A DNA stretch of 64,000 nucleotides, from positions 62,001 through 126,000 of the forward strand of contig CAZCST010000020.1 in NCBI GenBank assembly GCA_964501365.1, given 5' to 3'. Of the stretch, positions 9,440 through 18,621 are shown piece by piece. Under the pieces are notes generated by a model. That model was not told the origin of the DNA, did no database searches, and saw only the letters and a program-made list of their open reading frames with translations. This stretch comes from CAZAMB01 sp964501365. Lineage in GTDB: Bacteria > Planctomycetota > Phycisphaerae > UBA1845. Made by a program: the position numbers and the translations under genes. Each line of letters starts with the position of its first letter. The first letter of the stretch is position 1.

Positions 9440-10156
9440 CTAATCGAAAAAGCGAAAGCGCACGATGGCCCATAGCGCCTTGAAGCCATCCTTCGCGCGA
9501 ATTTTCTTGCCCTGAGCGTAGTCGCGGCCGGCGTAGTGAATCGCCACCTCATGCATGCGCCATTTACCCTTTGCAACTTTCGCGGTGATTTCCGGCTCAA
9601 TCGTAAAGGTATCACTCCGCAAGTGCATCGAGCGAACCACTTCCGCCTTGAATACCTTGTAGCACGTTTCCATGTCGGTGAGGTTCAAGTCGGTGAACAA
9701 ATTGGAAAGAAGCGTAAGGACTCTGTTGCCCATGGCATGGCGAAAGGAATCGACGCGGTGGTCGCTGGTCCCCAGGAAGCGCGAACCGTAGACCACGTCG
9801 GCGCGGCCATCAAGAATCGGCTTGAGCAGACGGGGATAGTCCGCCGGGTCGCACTCCAGGTCCGCATCTTGAATAAGCACGATGTCCCCTGTCGCCAGCG
9901 CAAATCCGGCCCGCACCGCCGCTCCCTTTCCGCGATTGGCGGGCTGCAAGTGAATGCGAAGATTTTCCGCCGCAAATTGTTTCTGGATGGCCGGGTACAA
10001 ATCGCGTGATCCGTCCGTGCTGCCATCATCTACGATGATGATTTCGCGGATCAGGCCGGTCTCGACGGCCACAACGCGGGCGACAAGTTCCTCAATGGTT
10101 CTTCGTTCGTTGTACGCAGGAATGACGATGGAAAGTTTCTTGAAATGAGTTTGCAT
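9440..10156 (-). CDS. GT2 glycosyltransferase, DPM1-like (copy 2)
   Basis: Soluble GT2 enzyme of about 238 residues resembling dolichyl/polyprenyl-phosphate mannose or glucose synthases without the C-terminal membrane part. Motifs: SIVIPAYNERRTIEEL, IIIVDDGSTDGSRD, NRGKGAAVRAGF, IQDADLE and VYGSRF, with a LTDMETCYKVF segment typical of the group. ATG 10156 is preferred; an ATG 21 bases upstream is also in frame. It is a clear paralogue of the next gene upstream (10336-11037), with the same C-terminus ending in FRFFD. They form a tandem pair from duplication. Confidence 0.9.
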   Translation of the reverse strand: MQTHFKKLSIVIPAYNERRTIEELVARVVAVETGLIREIIIVDDGSTDGSRDLYPAIQKQFAAENLRIHLQPANRGKGAAVRAGFALATGDIVLIQDADLECDPADYPRLLKPILDGRADVVYGSRFLGTSDHRVDSFRHAMGNRVLTLLSNLFTDLNLTDMETCYKVFKAEVVRSMHLRSDTFTIEPEITAKVAKGKWRMHEVAIHYAGRDYAQGKKIRAKDGFKALWAIVRFRFFD

Positions 10157-10335
10157 GAAAATTCTTATTTCTCGCAAAGGCGCAGCGCCGCGGTGAGGCC
10201 AGGGAACTTGCCATCGAGAATTGTCATGATTGGTATTTCGTCATGTTCAACTTGTTGCCTGAGAAAAGAGGTTGAAAATACACTCAATCAGTATCCGCAA
10301 TTCACCGCGCCCCGGCGAATTCAGGGACGTTGTGG

Positions 10336-11037
10336 TTAATCGAAAAAGCGGAACCGGAAAATCGCCCACAAAGCCTTGAAGCCGTCTTTGGCCCCGATTT
10401 TTTTTCCTTCGGCGTAATCCCGCCCGGCGTAACTGATACCAACTTCGTACACACGCCACCGCCCCTGAGCGATTTTCGCCGTAATCTCCGGCTCGATGGC
10501 GAAATCGTCGCTCCGCAGCTTTAGCTTCCGGGCCACATCGACTTTCATCACCTTATAGCAGGTTTCCATGTCCGTAAGGTTCAAGTTCGTCAGCATGTTC
10601 GACAATGTGGTCAGGACCTTGTTCCCCACCATGTGCCAAAACAGGTGTACGCGGTGGTAATCCGAGCCGACGAACCGCGACCCATACACGACGTCGGCCT
10701 TCCCTTCGAGGATGGGCCGGAGCAACTTGGGATAGTCTCGAGGATCGTATTCCAGGTCTGCGTCCTGAATGAGCAGGACATCGCCCATAGCCAGCGCGAA
10801 TCCCTCGCGCACAGCCGCACCCTTGCCGCGATTGCCGGGTTGGAGCTTTACAATGATTCGCTCCTCGGGCCACCGGGCGACGATTTTCGGATAGATGTCC
10901 CGCGTTCCGTCGGTGCTGCCGTCATCGACCAGGATGATCTCGCGGTCCATGTCCAGCTTGACAGCCACAACACGGGCGACGAGCTCCTCTACGGTGGAGC
11001 GTTCGTTGTACACCGGAATGATGATGGATAATCGCAT
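10336..11037 (-). CDS. GT2 glycosyltransferase, DPM1-like (copy 1)
   Basis: 233-residue GT2 enzyme, likely making a polyprenyl-phosphate sugar for envelope glycans. It has LSIIIPVYNERSTVEEL at the N-terminus, LVDDGSTDGTRD, NRGKGAAVREGF, IQDADLEYDP, VYGSRFVG and LTDMETCYKVMK. It is collinear with the paralogue downstream on the same strand (9440-10156), separated by about 180 noncoding bases. Both lack the membrane anchor some DPM1 relatives carry. The two copies differ in several central positions, so they may use different acceptors. Confidence 0.9.
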   Translation of the reverse strand: MRLSIIIPVYNERSTVEELVARVVAVKLDMDREIILVDDGSTDGTRDIYPKIVARWPEERIIVKLQPGNRGKGAAVREGFALAMGDVLLIQDADLEYDPRDYPKLLRPILEGKADVVYGSRFVGSDYHRVHLFWHMVGNKVLTTLSNMLTNLNLTDMETCYKVMKVDVARKLKLRSDDFAIEPEITAKIAQGRWRVYEVGISYAGRDYAEGKKIGAKDGFKALWAIFRFRFFD

Positions 11038-11154
11038 AGTCGTGCTGAAACGGGGGTGTATGCTAACGTGGGATCGCGTGGCGCGGAAGATCAGATGGAA
11101 TAAGCGGGATTTGATTGACTCCGGCCAGAACGGCGGGTTGAATGGAGTGGGCAG

Positions 11155-11227
11155 GGGCTTGTAGCTCAGCGGTTAGAGCAGGCGACTCATAATCGCTTGG
11201 TCGGGGGTTCGAATCCCTCCAGGCCCA
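11155..11227 (+). tRNA. tRNA-Ile2 with CAU anticodon (read as lysidine-AU)
   Basis: 73 bases fold as a full cloverleaf: acceptor GGGCTTG/CAGGCCC with one G-U pair, D-arm AGCTCAGCGGTTAGAGCA, anticodon CAT at 11188-11190, T-arm with GGTTCGAATCC. CCA is not encoded. The anticodon arm GGCGACTCATAATCGC matches bacterial tRNA-Ile2 rather than elongator or initiator tRNA-Met, so C34 should be changed to lysidine by TilS and the tRNA should read AUA. A small hairpin (11248-11277) follows without a T-run. Confidence 0.92.
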
Positions 11228-11601
11228 ATGAGAATCAGTTGACGTGGACCGCTGCAAAAAGCTATAAATACAGCGGTTAGGCGAGTCACCAGACGGAGTT
11301 TCCTGCCAGGTCCTTCCGTCAAGCTTCCCAACCCAACCGCCGGTTTACATTGGTTTTACACTGTGGTTGGGAGGCATTCCGATGGTTCGAGTTTCCTCCA
11401 GAATGACTTTACCAACCATTCGACGACGCATTCGACCGCGATCGCAGGCTGGCCGATGGTCGAAGTACAGAGTCACTGGACCAGCGACGAAAGCAAGCTG
11501 GAAACCGAAACGTTTTCGACGCTTCGGTGATGGTACAAGTGATGACTGGCGATCCAGGGAACGGCCGTGCAAGAACGACCGTGAAGAAAGCGATACCAAC
11601 C
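11228..11601. other. Intergenic region after the tRNA
   Basis: About 370 bases before the spermidine-synthase-like gene. A 7-bp hairpin (ACCGCTG 11248-11254 with CAGCGGT 11271-11277) lies just after the tRNA and might aid processing or termination. Part of this stretch may be coding if the next gene starts at ATG 11527. Nothing else is seen. Confidence 0.4.
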
Positions 11602-14004
11602 ATGAAGAAAACAAACAGCGGGTCTGAGCAAGGGAGCGGACGGACATCGCTCCCGCCTGCTTTACCGGCTGCAATTCTTGTAATCTTTTTCATTTCCGGG
11701 TCCAGCGCCCTGATCGATCAGATCGTGTGGACGCGAGCGCTGTATCGCATTTTTGGAGTGACTTCGCTTGCGGCCAGCACTGTCCTCGCAGCATTCATGG
11801 CAGGATTGGCATTGGGCAGTTACCTCTTCGGGCGCTTGATTGACCGGGGTGGATCGTCGCTGAAGATGTACGCGTTGATGGAACTGGCCATCGCCGTCAT
11901 CACGCCGTTGACGCCATGGACATTCCGCGCACTGCAACCCGTGTACTCAGGCATGGCTGGCACCGTGGGCTTGGATTCGCCCTGGCTGCCGATTCTGCGG
12001 GGCCTGCTGTGCTTTATGGTGCTCCTGCCACCGACGATGCTGATGGGCGGCACGCTGCCGGTATTGGCCAAAGCGTATCTCCGCAATCAGCCCGGCCGTA
12101 TCACCGCGTCACTGTATTCGATCAACACATGGGGCGCAGTCTTCGGCTGCTTCCTTGCAGGATTTGTATTGCTGGGCATCTTTGGCGAAACGCGAAGTTT
12201 GTTGCTGGCGTCTTTGGGAAATTTGATTGCGGCGATCTGGGCGTGGTCGGTCGCAAGGCGTCCGGACGCAACTTTATCCACCCATCCGGCGGCGACGCCT
12301 TCCGTCCCTGCCGCGCCGATGTCATTGACCATGTACATCGTATTCATTGCCAGCTTCATCAATGGGTTTGCCGCGTTGTCGCTGGAGGTGCTTTGGGGGC
12401 GGACGCTCGGCCTGCTGACCGATGCAAGTGTGTATGCGTACACGGGCATCATTGGAATGTTTCTGGTGGGAATCGCACTGGGCAGCAGATTGGCCGGTTC
12501 GTTTGCCGATCGTGTTCGATTGCCCATGCTCTGGCTTGGCGTGCTGGTGTGGTCGATGGGAATTGTTCTTGTCGTGGCCCTGCACGTATTCATTGCCGCA
12601 GTGCCGCACGAGTATCTTGGAGGCGAATCAGGAGGCAGTTCATTTCCTAACATTTGGTTGCCGTTTCGCGTCATGCTGATGGCCGCTGCGGCCGTCGCAC
12701 CGCTGACGGTACTTTCCGGGGCCTGTTTTCCGTTCCTCGTGCGCCTGGCCGTGACCAGCGACGGCCGGGAAGGACGCCAACTTGGTTCGGTGTATTCGAT
12801 CAATACCATCGGCGGGATCATTGGCGCTGTCGTTGCGGGATACGCACTGCTTCCCCTGCTGGCCGACCAGGGCGCATTCTGCGTGATTGCACTGGTGTAC
12901 GTGGCAAGCGGCGCGTTATGTCTTGCCGCGGCCAGGCGATATGCGACCGCTGCTGTCATCGGAATTGTTCTGGCTGCGATGGCCGTCGTCCTCCTGCCGT
13001 TTGGCGGGAGCTTTTCCCTGAGGCTGGTGTCGGCCTATGGAAAGGTTTACCGGCATTTCGAATCTGCGTCGGGTACTGTCACAGCCTTCACGCGGGAGTC
13101 GATTCCACCGCCCACCCCCAACAAGTGCCTGCTCGTGAACGGCACCGCGATGACCACGGTCTGCACCGACACCAAAGTCATGGCTCACCTTCCGCTCCTG
13201 CTGCACCCGCATCCGCAGAGCGCGCTGGTGGTCTGCTTTGGCATGGGCACGACATTCCGTTCCGCCGCTGCGCATGACTTGCCCGTCACTGTGGTGGAAT
13301 TGCAGCCGAGCATTCCAGAACTGTTCGAATTCTTTCATCCCGATGCTCCGGCGATCCTGTCGAACCCGAAGAATCAGATCAAAATTGGCGACGGACGGAA
13401 TTTCCTTTTGCTGTCGAATGCGCGCTACTCGGTAATCACGATTGATCCGGCCCCGCCCATGTACAGCGCGGGCATGGTCAACCTGTATACGCAGGAGTTC
13501 TTCACACTCTGCCGCGACCACCTGGATGACAACGGGATCATGAGTCTGTGGATTCCCGGCAACTCGTGCATGGAATCGGACTTTCGGTTGATCCTGAAGA
13601 CGTTTAGCACCGTCTTCTCAGACTACACGCTTTGGATCGGCCCCGACGAATTCGGCTGGTACCTGGTCGGGTCGCGGAAACCCATCATGGTGCGGCCGGA
13701 TCGGCTCAGCTCCATTGCCAGTAATGAGCAAATCCGGCGTGATCTGACGGAGTATCGCCTTCCGGGTCAGTTGATCACGCCCCAGATATTGCTCAATGAG
13801 TACATGCGATTTCTGTGCGGCAAGTCTGGCATCAGCCGGTACGTGGCGGAGGAACGTCGCATCCTGACCGATGACCGGCCTTACACCGAATTTCCGATGT
13901 TGGAATGGATTCGGTACGGCAAATCACTCAAGGACCAGTGGTTCAATCTTCAGAAATCGATCGATCGGATCGCAGAGCCGCCACCAAGCATGTCGCGTGA
14001 ATGA
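11602..14004 (+). CDS. Fused MFS-like membrane / spermidine synthase-like protein
   Basis: About 800 residues. The first ~490 form around twelve hydrophobic helices with MFS-like pieces repeated (LAAFMAGLALGSYLFGRL and the related MFLVGIALGSRLAGSF). The C-terminal ~270 resemble a class I methyltransferase fold of the spermidine-synthase type: VVCFGMGTTFRSAA for the nucleotide loop, VVELQPS, IGDGRNFL and TIDPAPPMYSAGMVNLYTQEFF. Such fusions are widespread in planctomycetes and deltaproteobacteria, with no proven substrate. The start is unsure: ATG 11602 is used, while ATG 11527 and 11542 are in frame and none has a good ribosome site. Confidence 0.85.
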   Translation: MKKTNSGSEQGSGRTSLPPALPAAILVIFFISGSSALIDQIVWTRALYRIFGVTSLAASTVLAAFMAGLALGSYLFGRLIDRGGSSLKMYALMELAIAVITPLTPWTFRALQPVYSGMAGTVGLDSPWLPILRGLLCFMVLLPPTMLMGGTLPVLAKAYLRNQPGRITASLYSINTWGAVFGCFLAGFVLLGIFGETRSLLLASLGNLIAAIWAWSVARRPDATLSTHPAATPSVPAAPMSLTMYIVFIASFINGFAALSLEVLWGRTLGLLTDASVYAYTGIIGMFLVGIALGSRLAGSFADRVRLPMLWLGVLVWSMGIVLVVALHVFIAAVPHEYLGGESGGSSFPNIWLPFRVMLMAAAAVAPLTVLSGACFPFLVRLAVTSDGREGRQLGSVYSINTIGGIIGAVVAGYALLPLLADQGAFCVIALVYVASGALCLAAARRYATAAVIGIVLAAMAVVLLPFGGSFSLRLVSAYGKVYRHFESASGTVTAFTRESIPPPTPNKCLLVNGTAMTTVCTDTKVMAHLPLLLHPHPQSALVVCFGMGTTFRSAAAHDLPVTVVELQPSIPELFEFFHPDAPAILSNPKNQIKIGDGRNFLLLSNARYSVITIDPAPPMYSAGMVNLYTQEFFTLCRDHLDDNGIMSLWIPGNSCMESDFRLILKTFSTVFSDYTLWIGPDEFGWYLVGSRKPIMVRPDRLSSIASNEQIRRDLTEYRLPGQLITPQILLNEYMRFLCGKSGISRYVAEERRILTDDRPYTEFPMLEWIRYGKSLKDQWFNLQKSIDRIAEPPPSMSRE

Positions 14005-14139
14005 AATGAGCGACAAATTCATCTCATCTGCGTTGCGACAGAGTATGGGCCATCATCCCCGCCCGGCGGAAGGAGCATTTTTCATTTCGTGCTTCCAACC
14101 AATGACTGATGAAGCGTACTCTTGAGCAGTACTCCCCGA

Positions 14140-15111
14140 TCATTCCCAGGAATAGTGAACCAGTACGCCGGCTCCAAAATTCGGAGTGTTTTCCCGGCCA
14201 TCCAGACCAAACATGATTCCAGGGCCGATGGTAAGGCAGTCGTTGACGCGCCACTCGGCCGCCAATTCACCGATGTTTTGGTCACGTTGACCTTCGATAT
14301 CACTGTTCTGGTAGATGTAGTCGGTCACCAGCGCGAACGAATCGCTCAGCCGCCACTTATATCCCAAACGGGCGCCCCACTGAAAATGCTCAAGACTCTC
14401 GTCTTCGTCGCCATACAGTTGATGATCCCACCATGACGCGCTTTCCAGATTGTTATGCCCATTGGCTGATTTCGCGAACGCGTTAAAGACGGCTGTTCCC
14501 GGCCCGCACTCTTTGGCGATGACACCCTGCACCGTCCAGTCCACGCCGGAGGAATGGTAACCGCTCGGAACCCGCAGTTCATTCTCAATTGTGAATGTTG
14601 CCGGAGCGCCATCCCGTTCCTCTTCGAGCAAACGCAGCTTCCAAGCCAGCGAAATATCGCCGTTTCCGTCGACAGCGCCGTTCGTCAGCTCAAACGGCAC
14701 GTCGATTCCGAACTTGGAATTTTCGAGCAGCCAGTTCCCACCCTTGGGGCTGTATTCCAATTCCCAGAGCATGTTCCAAACATCAGGCTCACCCCCGCCT
14801 GTCTCCCAGCCGTTGAACACGTTTAGCTGCAATTCGCCTCGCTGGCCGGGTTGACCATCTTCAAGAGAAATGTACGTGTTGAATGATTGTATGTCTTCCA
14901 TCTTGTCCTCGGCCCCCAATGAACTCTGGGTTACCGTCGTTGTCTTGGTTTCCGTCGTAACGGCTGTTGTTTGCGAGCCGGGAGATGCATTCTTCGCGTT
15001 GCTTCGATTGGATTGAGCTTGAACGCCCGAACTCGCCAGAAGCAACACGCACGCCGCAAGCGAGCAATTTCGGCTTAAGAACAATCCTGTCAAAACAAAT
15101 TTCCGAGTCAT
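14140..15111 (-). CDS. Secreted/outer-membrane protein resembling the MetA-pathway phenol degradation family
   Basis: About 323 residues. The N-terminal signal (TGLFLSRNCSLAACVLLLASSGVQAQ) predicts export, followed by an S/T-rich stretch. The rest alternates short amphipathic strands (LEYSPKGGNWLLENSKFGID, ENELRVPSGYHSSGVDW, ARLGYKWRLSDSFALVTDY) and ends in an aromatic residue pattern (VLVHYSWE) as in outer-membrane beta-barrels. Overall it recalls the PF13557-type transporter-like family, a resemblance only. ATG 15111 follows GGAAGGA and starts the signal peptide; an ATG 72 bases upstream is unlikely. Role unknown; it may be a porin-like surface protein. Confidence 0.65.
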   Translation of the reverse strand: MTRKFVLTGLFLSRNCSLAACVLLLASSGVQAQSNRSNAKNASPGSQTTAVTTETKTTTVTQSSLGAEDKMEDIQSFNTYISLEDGQPGQRGELQLNVFNGWETGGGEPDVWNMLWELEYSPKGGNWLLENSKFGIDVPFELTNGAVDGNGDISLAWKLRLLEEERDGAPATFTIENELRVPSGYHSSGVDWTVQGVIAKECGPGTAVFNAFAKSANGHNNLESASWWDHQLYGDEDESLEHFQWGARLGYKWRLSDSFALVTDYIYQNSDIEGQRDQNIGELAAEWRVNDCLTIGPGIMFGLDGRENTPNFGAGVLVHYSWE

Positions 15112-15322
15112 CAGGGATCCTTCCACGTTTTCGTGTAGTGGCAGTCGCCTATCAATTTGAGTCAGACACCGCGCCGCGTCCAACCGGGCTGCACCAACAC
15201 ACGTCCTTTGGATTATCGTCCACGCGGATAAAACGGGAAGGCCATCAGCGATTTCTATTCCAATGACAAATGCGTAATCTTGCCCATATTACCATCGGGC
15301 ACGGCGACATTGATGGTCACAA

Positions 15323-16561
15323 TCACGAGGCCTCGTCATCCAATATTTGAAGCGGGAGAAATGGCTTTCCTTCGAGATATTCAAGTGACGCGCCGCCGCC
15401 GGTGGAAATATGCGTCATGCGATCCGCCAGGCCAGCGCGGTCGATGGCAGCGGCACTGTCGCCCCCACCAACAATTGAAATTGCGCCGCGATCTGTCGCA
15501 TCGGCGATCGCACGGGCAATGGCTAGGGTACCTGCGTCAAATGGTGGAGTTTCAAAGACGCCCATCGGGCCGTTCCACAAGACGGTTTTCGCGCTGGCGA
15601 GGAGTCCGGAATAGGCCCTGATGGTTTGCGGCCCGATGTCCAACCCCATCCATTCACTTCCGATGTCGCCTGCGCAGATTTGTGTCTTGACGCCCGAACC
15701 AATCTTTTCCGCAACGATGGAGTCCTGGGGTAGACGAAGCCTGTTGCCCGCCTCCTTGCGCAGAGCAACGGCGGTTGTGAAAAGATCGGGTTCGACAAGG
15801 CTTCTGCCAACCTTGATTCCGTCGGCAGCGAGGAACGTGTACGCCATCGCCCCGCCAATCAGGATTGTGTCGCACTTGGAGAGCAACGAGCGAATGACGC
15901 CGAGTTTGTCGGAGACCTTTGCGCCACCCAGTACGCATACAAACGGTCGCTTGGGATTCGTGAGCGCATCGCCAAGGAACTTCAGCTCGCGCTGCACCAG
16001 ATACCCGGCCACTCGCGGTTTGCCTTCCATCAGGCGAGGCACGGTCAGCATGCTGGCGTTATCACGGTGGCACGTACCAAACGCATCGTTCACGTACGCG
16101 TCGCCCAGCTCTGCCATCTGCCGTGCGAAGTTTTCCTTCTTCTCCCTCAACTTCGGGTCGGCAGCGGCCTTCTTGTCTTTGATGGTTTCTTCTGGATGAA
16201 ATCGGAGATTTTCGAGCAGACAGGCTTCGCCATCCTTAAGTTTTCCAACGGCAGAGCTGACTTGCGGCCCGACACAATCAGTCAATTGAGCGACGCTGAT
16301 TCTGAGCAGCTCAGAAAGTTGTTTCGCCACCGGAGCAAGCGTATACTTGTGTTTCTGCTCCGGCTCTTCGTCGGGCCGCCCAAGGTGACTCATCAGCACC
16401 AGCCGCCCGCCGTCGCCCAGCAATTTCTTGACCGTAGGCACCGCTGCACGAATCCGCCGGTCGTCGGTAATTGCCCCGGCATCATCGAGCGGCACATTGA
16501 GATCCAGTCGAACCAGAACCCGCTTGCCGCGAGCATTGAGTTGATCAACGGTCTTTTTCAA
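15323..16561 (-). CDS. pgk: Phosphoglycerate kinase
   Basis: Catalyses 1,3-bisphosphoglycerate + ADP to 3-phosphoglycerate + ATP in glycolysis. 412 residues, normal length. Family blocks are intact: RVLVRLDLNVPLD, LMSHLGRPD, LLENLRFHPEE, DAYVNDAFGTCHR, FVCVLGGAKVSDK, TVLWNGPMGVFE and the C-terminal IVGGGDSAAAI with ISTGGGASLEYLEG. It is the last gene of a minus-strand operon gapdh - small unknown - pgk; only six bases separate it from the stop of the small gene. Confidence 0.98.
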   Translation of the reverse strand: MKKTVDQLNARGKRVLVRLDLNVPLDDAGAITDDRRIRAAVPTVKKLLGDGGRLVLMSHLGRPDEEPEQKHKYTLAPVAKQLSELLRISVAQLTDCVGPQVSSAVGKLKDGEACLLENLRFHPEETIKDKKAAADPKLREKKENFARQMAELGDAYVNDAFGTCHRDNASMLTVPRLMEGKPRVAGYLVQRELKFLGDALTNPKRPFVCVLGGAKVSDKLGVIRSLLSKCDTILIGGAMAYTFLAADGIKVGRSLVEPDLFTTAVALRKEAGNRLRLPQDSIVAEKIGSGVKTQICAGDIGSEWMGLDIGPQTIRAYSGLLASAKTVLWNGPMGVFETPPFDAGTLAIARAIADATDRGAISIVGGGDSAAAIDRAGLADRMTHISTGGGASLEYLEGKPFLPLQILDDEAS

Positions 16562-16567
16562 GGTGGG

Positions 16568-16834
16568 TCACTTCGATTTCTTTGACGATTTTCCGTTACC
16601 TTTGGCCGCATGGCCGTTAATCGGTTCGATCCGAGTGATATGGACCGGATCGACGTGGGCTTCCTGATCCGGAAGCTCATTAGGGCTATGTGAAATTCCA
16701 ATGATGATCTTGCTTCGGCCGACCATCATGAAATCATGATGGTAAATATCGTAATGCGAGCCATCCGAAACGAATACGCGAATCGGTAGAAACGGGTGAA
16801 CATGAAGATGGTACCGAATGTCGTCAATCCTCAT
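16568..16834 (-). CDS. Small conserved-looking protein between gap and pgk, 88 aa
   Basis: 88 residues lying nine bases after gap and six before pgk, so translated as part of the glycolytic operon. The first half (MRIDDIRYHLHVHPFLPIRV and FVSDGSHYDIYHHDFMMVG) resembles a family of small planctomycete proteins that begin with a helix, a P-F-x-P-I/F motif and a D-G-x-x-Y/H strand. The C-terminus is a basic Lys/Ser tail. No catalytic motif is seen. Its fixed place might mean a role in regulating or assembling the enzymes, but that is only inference. Confidence 0.65.
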   Translation of the reverse strand: MRIDDIRYHLHVHPFLPIRVFVSDGSHYDIYHHDFMMVGRSKIIIGISHSPNELPDQEAHVDPVHITRIEPINGHAAKGNGKSSKKSK

Positions 16835-16843
16835 TATTTCCCC

Positions 16844-17869
16844 TTACAGCTTCGCAACACGCGCAATGAGGTCAGCCGTTCGGCTGGCGTAGCCCCATTC
16901 ATTGTCGTACCAGGCCACGACCTTGACCATCGTTCCCCCGCTTCCGGGCATGGTCATTGTGCTTTGGGCATCGATGATGGCACTGTGCGGATTGCCCACG
17001 ATATCCGAGCTGACCAGCGGGTCCTCGCTGTATTCGATGATGCCGCGAAACTTTCCTTCAGCGGCGTTTTTCAATGCGGCATTAATCTCCGCCACCGTCG
17101 TTGACTTCTTCAGAGTCGCCACCAAATCAACGATCGACCCATCGGGAACCGGAACGCGAAGTGCGAAACCGTTCAACTTTCCGTTGAGTTCCGGAATGAC
17201 CTTGCCGACTGCCTTGGCCGCGCCCGTTGTTGTAGGAATGATGTTTACCGCGGCCGCCCGCGCCCGGCGCGGGTCCTTATGCACCAGGTCGGCCAGATTC
17301 TGATCGTTGGTATAGGCGTGAACCGTGGTCATCAGGCCTTCCACGATCCCAAACGAATCGTTGAGTACCTTGGCGACCGGCGCAAGGCAGTTGGTCGTGC
17401 AGCTTGCGTTCGAAAGGGTCTTCTGCGACGCGTTCAGCTTGTCATCGTTGACGCCGAGCACGACAGTCAAATCCGGCTCGTCGCTCGCGGGGGCACTGAG
17501 CACAACTTTCTTGGCACCAGCTTTCAGGTGATCTCCGTAACCGCCCTTTTCGCTTTCGCGCTTGGTGAACACCCCCGTTGATTCCAAGGCTACCTGCACA
17601 CCCATCTTGCCCCAGGGAAGATTGGCTGGTGACCGCTCGCTGAGCACCGCGATCTCTTTGCCGTTCACGATCAGCGATTTATCACCCGACTCAACCTTGC
17701 CTTGAAACCGCCCATGCACCGAATCGTATTTGAGGAGCTGCCTCAAGATCGCCGGCTCACTGAGGTCATTGATGGCCGCAATCTCGAATTCCGCGGGCCT
17801 GGCCGCCATCGCCCGAAACACCAGCCGCCCGATTCGCCCGAAACCGTTAATCCCAACTCGAACTGCCAT
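16844..17869 (-). CDS. gap: Glyceraldehyde-3-phosphate dehydrogenase
   Basis: NAD-dependent type I GAPDH, 341 residues. It begins with the Rossmann motif VGINGFGRIGRLVFRA. The catalytic cysteine is in SNASCTTNCLAP, followed by HAYTNDQ, the RRARAAAVNIIPTTTGAAKA phosphate-site block and WYDNEWGYA. All substrate and cofactor residues I can check are intact. It is the first gene of the operon gap - small unknown - pgk. The ATG at 17869 begins the family N-terminus MAVRVGINGFG. Confidence 0.98.
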   Translation of the reverse strand: MAVRVGINGFGRIGRLVFRAMAARPAEFEIAAINDLSEPAILRQLLKYDSVHGRFQGKVESGDKSLIVNGKEIAVLSERSPANLPWGKMGVQVALESTGVFTKRESEKGGYGDHLKAGAKKVVLSAPASDEPDLTVVLGVNDDKLNASQKTLSNASCTTNCLAPVAKVLNDSFGIVEGLMTTVHAYTNDQNLADLVHKDPRRARAAAVNIIPTTTGAAKAVGKVIPELNGKLNGFALRVPVPDGSIVDLVATLKKSTTVAEINAALKNAAEGKFRGIIEYSEDPLVSSDIVGNPHSAIIDAQSTMTMPGSGGTMVKVVAWYDNEWGYASRTADLIARVAKL

Positions 17870-18070
17870 GATTTTCGCTCCGTGTGACGGTCCGACATGG
17901 ACCTGTTTCGACGCTGAAACTATGCCCTCGGCTTTGCGCGGTCAAGTTGCAATTTCTCGTCATTCAAAGCAAATCGATCGGCAATCCTATTCTTCCTGTT
18001 CTTTTGTCGTTGCAACCAAAGCGAGTATGATAATGAGGTGGTTATCCAGAATCCTTTTCATGGGTACGTT

Positions 18071-18619
18071 ATGGCCGTAGATCGCGTCGAACGGTTGTTA
18101 CGGTCATTCACCAAGGCGCTGGACGACGCAGGGCTGGACTACGCCGTCGTTGGGGGAAATGCTGTGGCCGCATGGGTGGCGACCGTGGACGAGAGCGCCG
18201 TGCGCGCCACCAAGGACGTGGATGTGCTTGTGCGTCGCAGTGATTTGGCCCGTCTTGCGGACGCTGCGCGCTCTACCAACCTGATGCCCGTCGAAGTCCT
18301 CGGCGTGCACATGATGGTGGATCGCGACAATCCTAATCCCAAGACGGGAATCCATTTCATCATTGCCGGAGAACCGATTCGACCGGAGTATAAGTACCCT
18401 GCCCCGGACGTTAACCAATCTCATGTTTCCGCATCGGGCTTCCGCCTGATCAATCTCCCGGAACTCGTTGCGATGAAACTGCAGTCCTATCGCAACATTG
18501 ACCGCGCTCATCTGGAAGACATGCTTGCTGTCAACCTCATCGATGACAGGGTTCGCGAATCGCTGCCCGGCGACCTGCTCATTCGATTACGAAAACTGGG
18601 GCCCTCGCAAAACCACTGA
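18071..18619 (+). CDS. Nucleotidyltransferase-fold protein
   Basis: About 182 residues with the signature of the minimal nucleotidyltransferase superfamily: YAVVGGNAVAAW (the GG helix) and TKDVDVLVRRSDL (the DxD metal pair). A helical C-terminal part has LVAMKLQSYRNIDRAHLEDM, similar to AbiEii-type proteins. Those act in toxin-antitoxin or abortive infection systems when paired with a partner, but here no partner gene is adjacent, so this may be a solitary housekeeping or cryptic member. ATG 18071 is used; a GTG at 18038 is in frame. It is convergent with the ABC importer operon, stopping three bases from its end. Confidence 0.75.
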   Translation: MAVDRVERLLRSFTKALDDAGLDYAVVGGNAVAAWVATVDESAVRATKDVDVLVRRSDLARLADAARSTNLMPVEVLGVHMMVDRDNPNPKTGIHFIIAGEPIRPEYKYPAPDVNQSHVSASGFRLINLPELVAMKLQSYRNIDRAHLEDMLAVNLIDDRVRESLPGDLLIRLRKLGPSQNH

Positions 18620-18621
18620 AT

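Noticed and set aside
11155..11227. tRNA-Met call for the CAU tRNA
   Set aside because: Anticodon arm matches tRNA-Ile2 of bacteria; initiator and elongator Met features are lacking.
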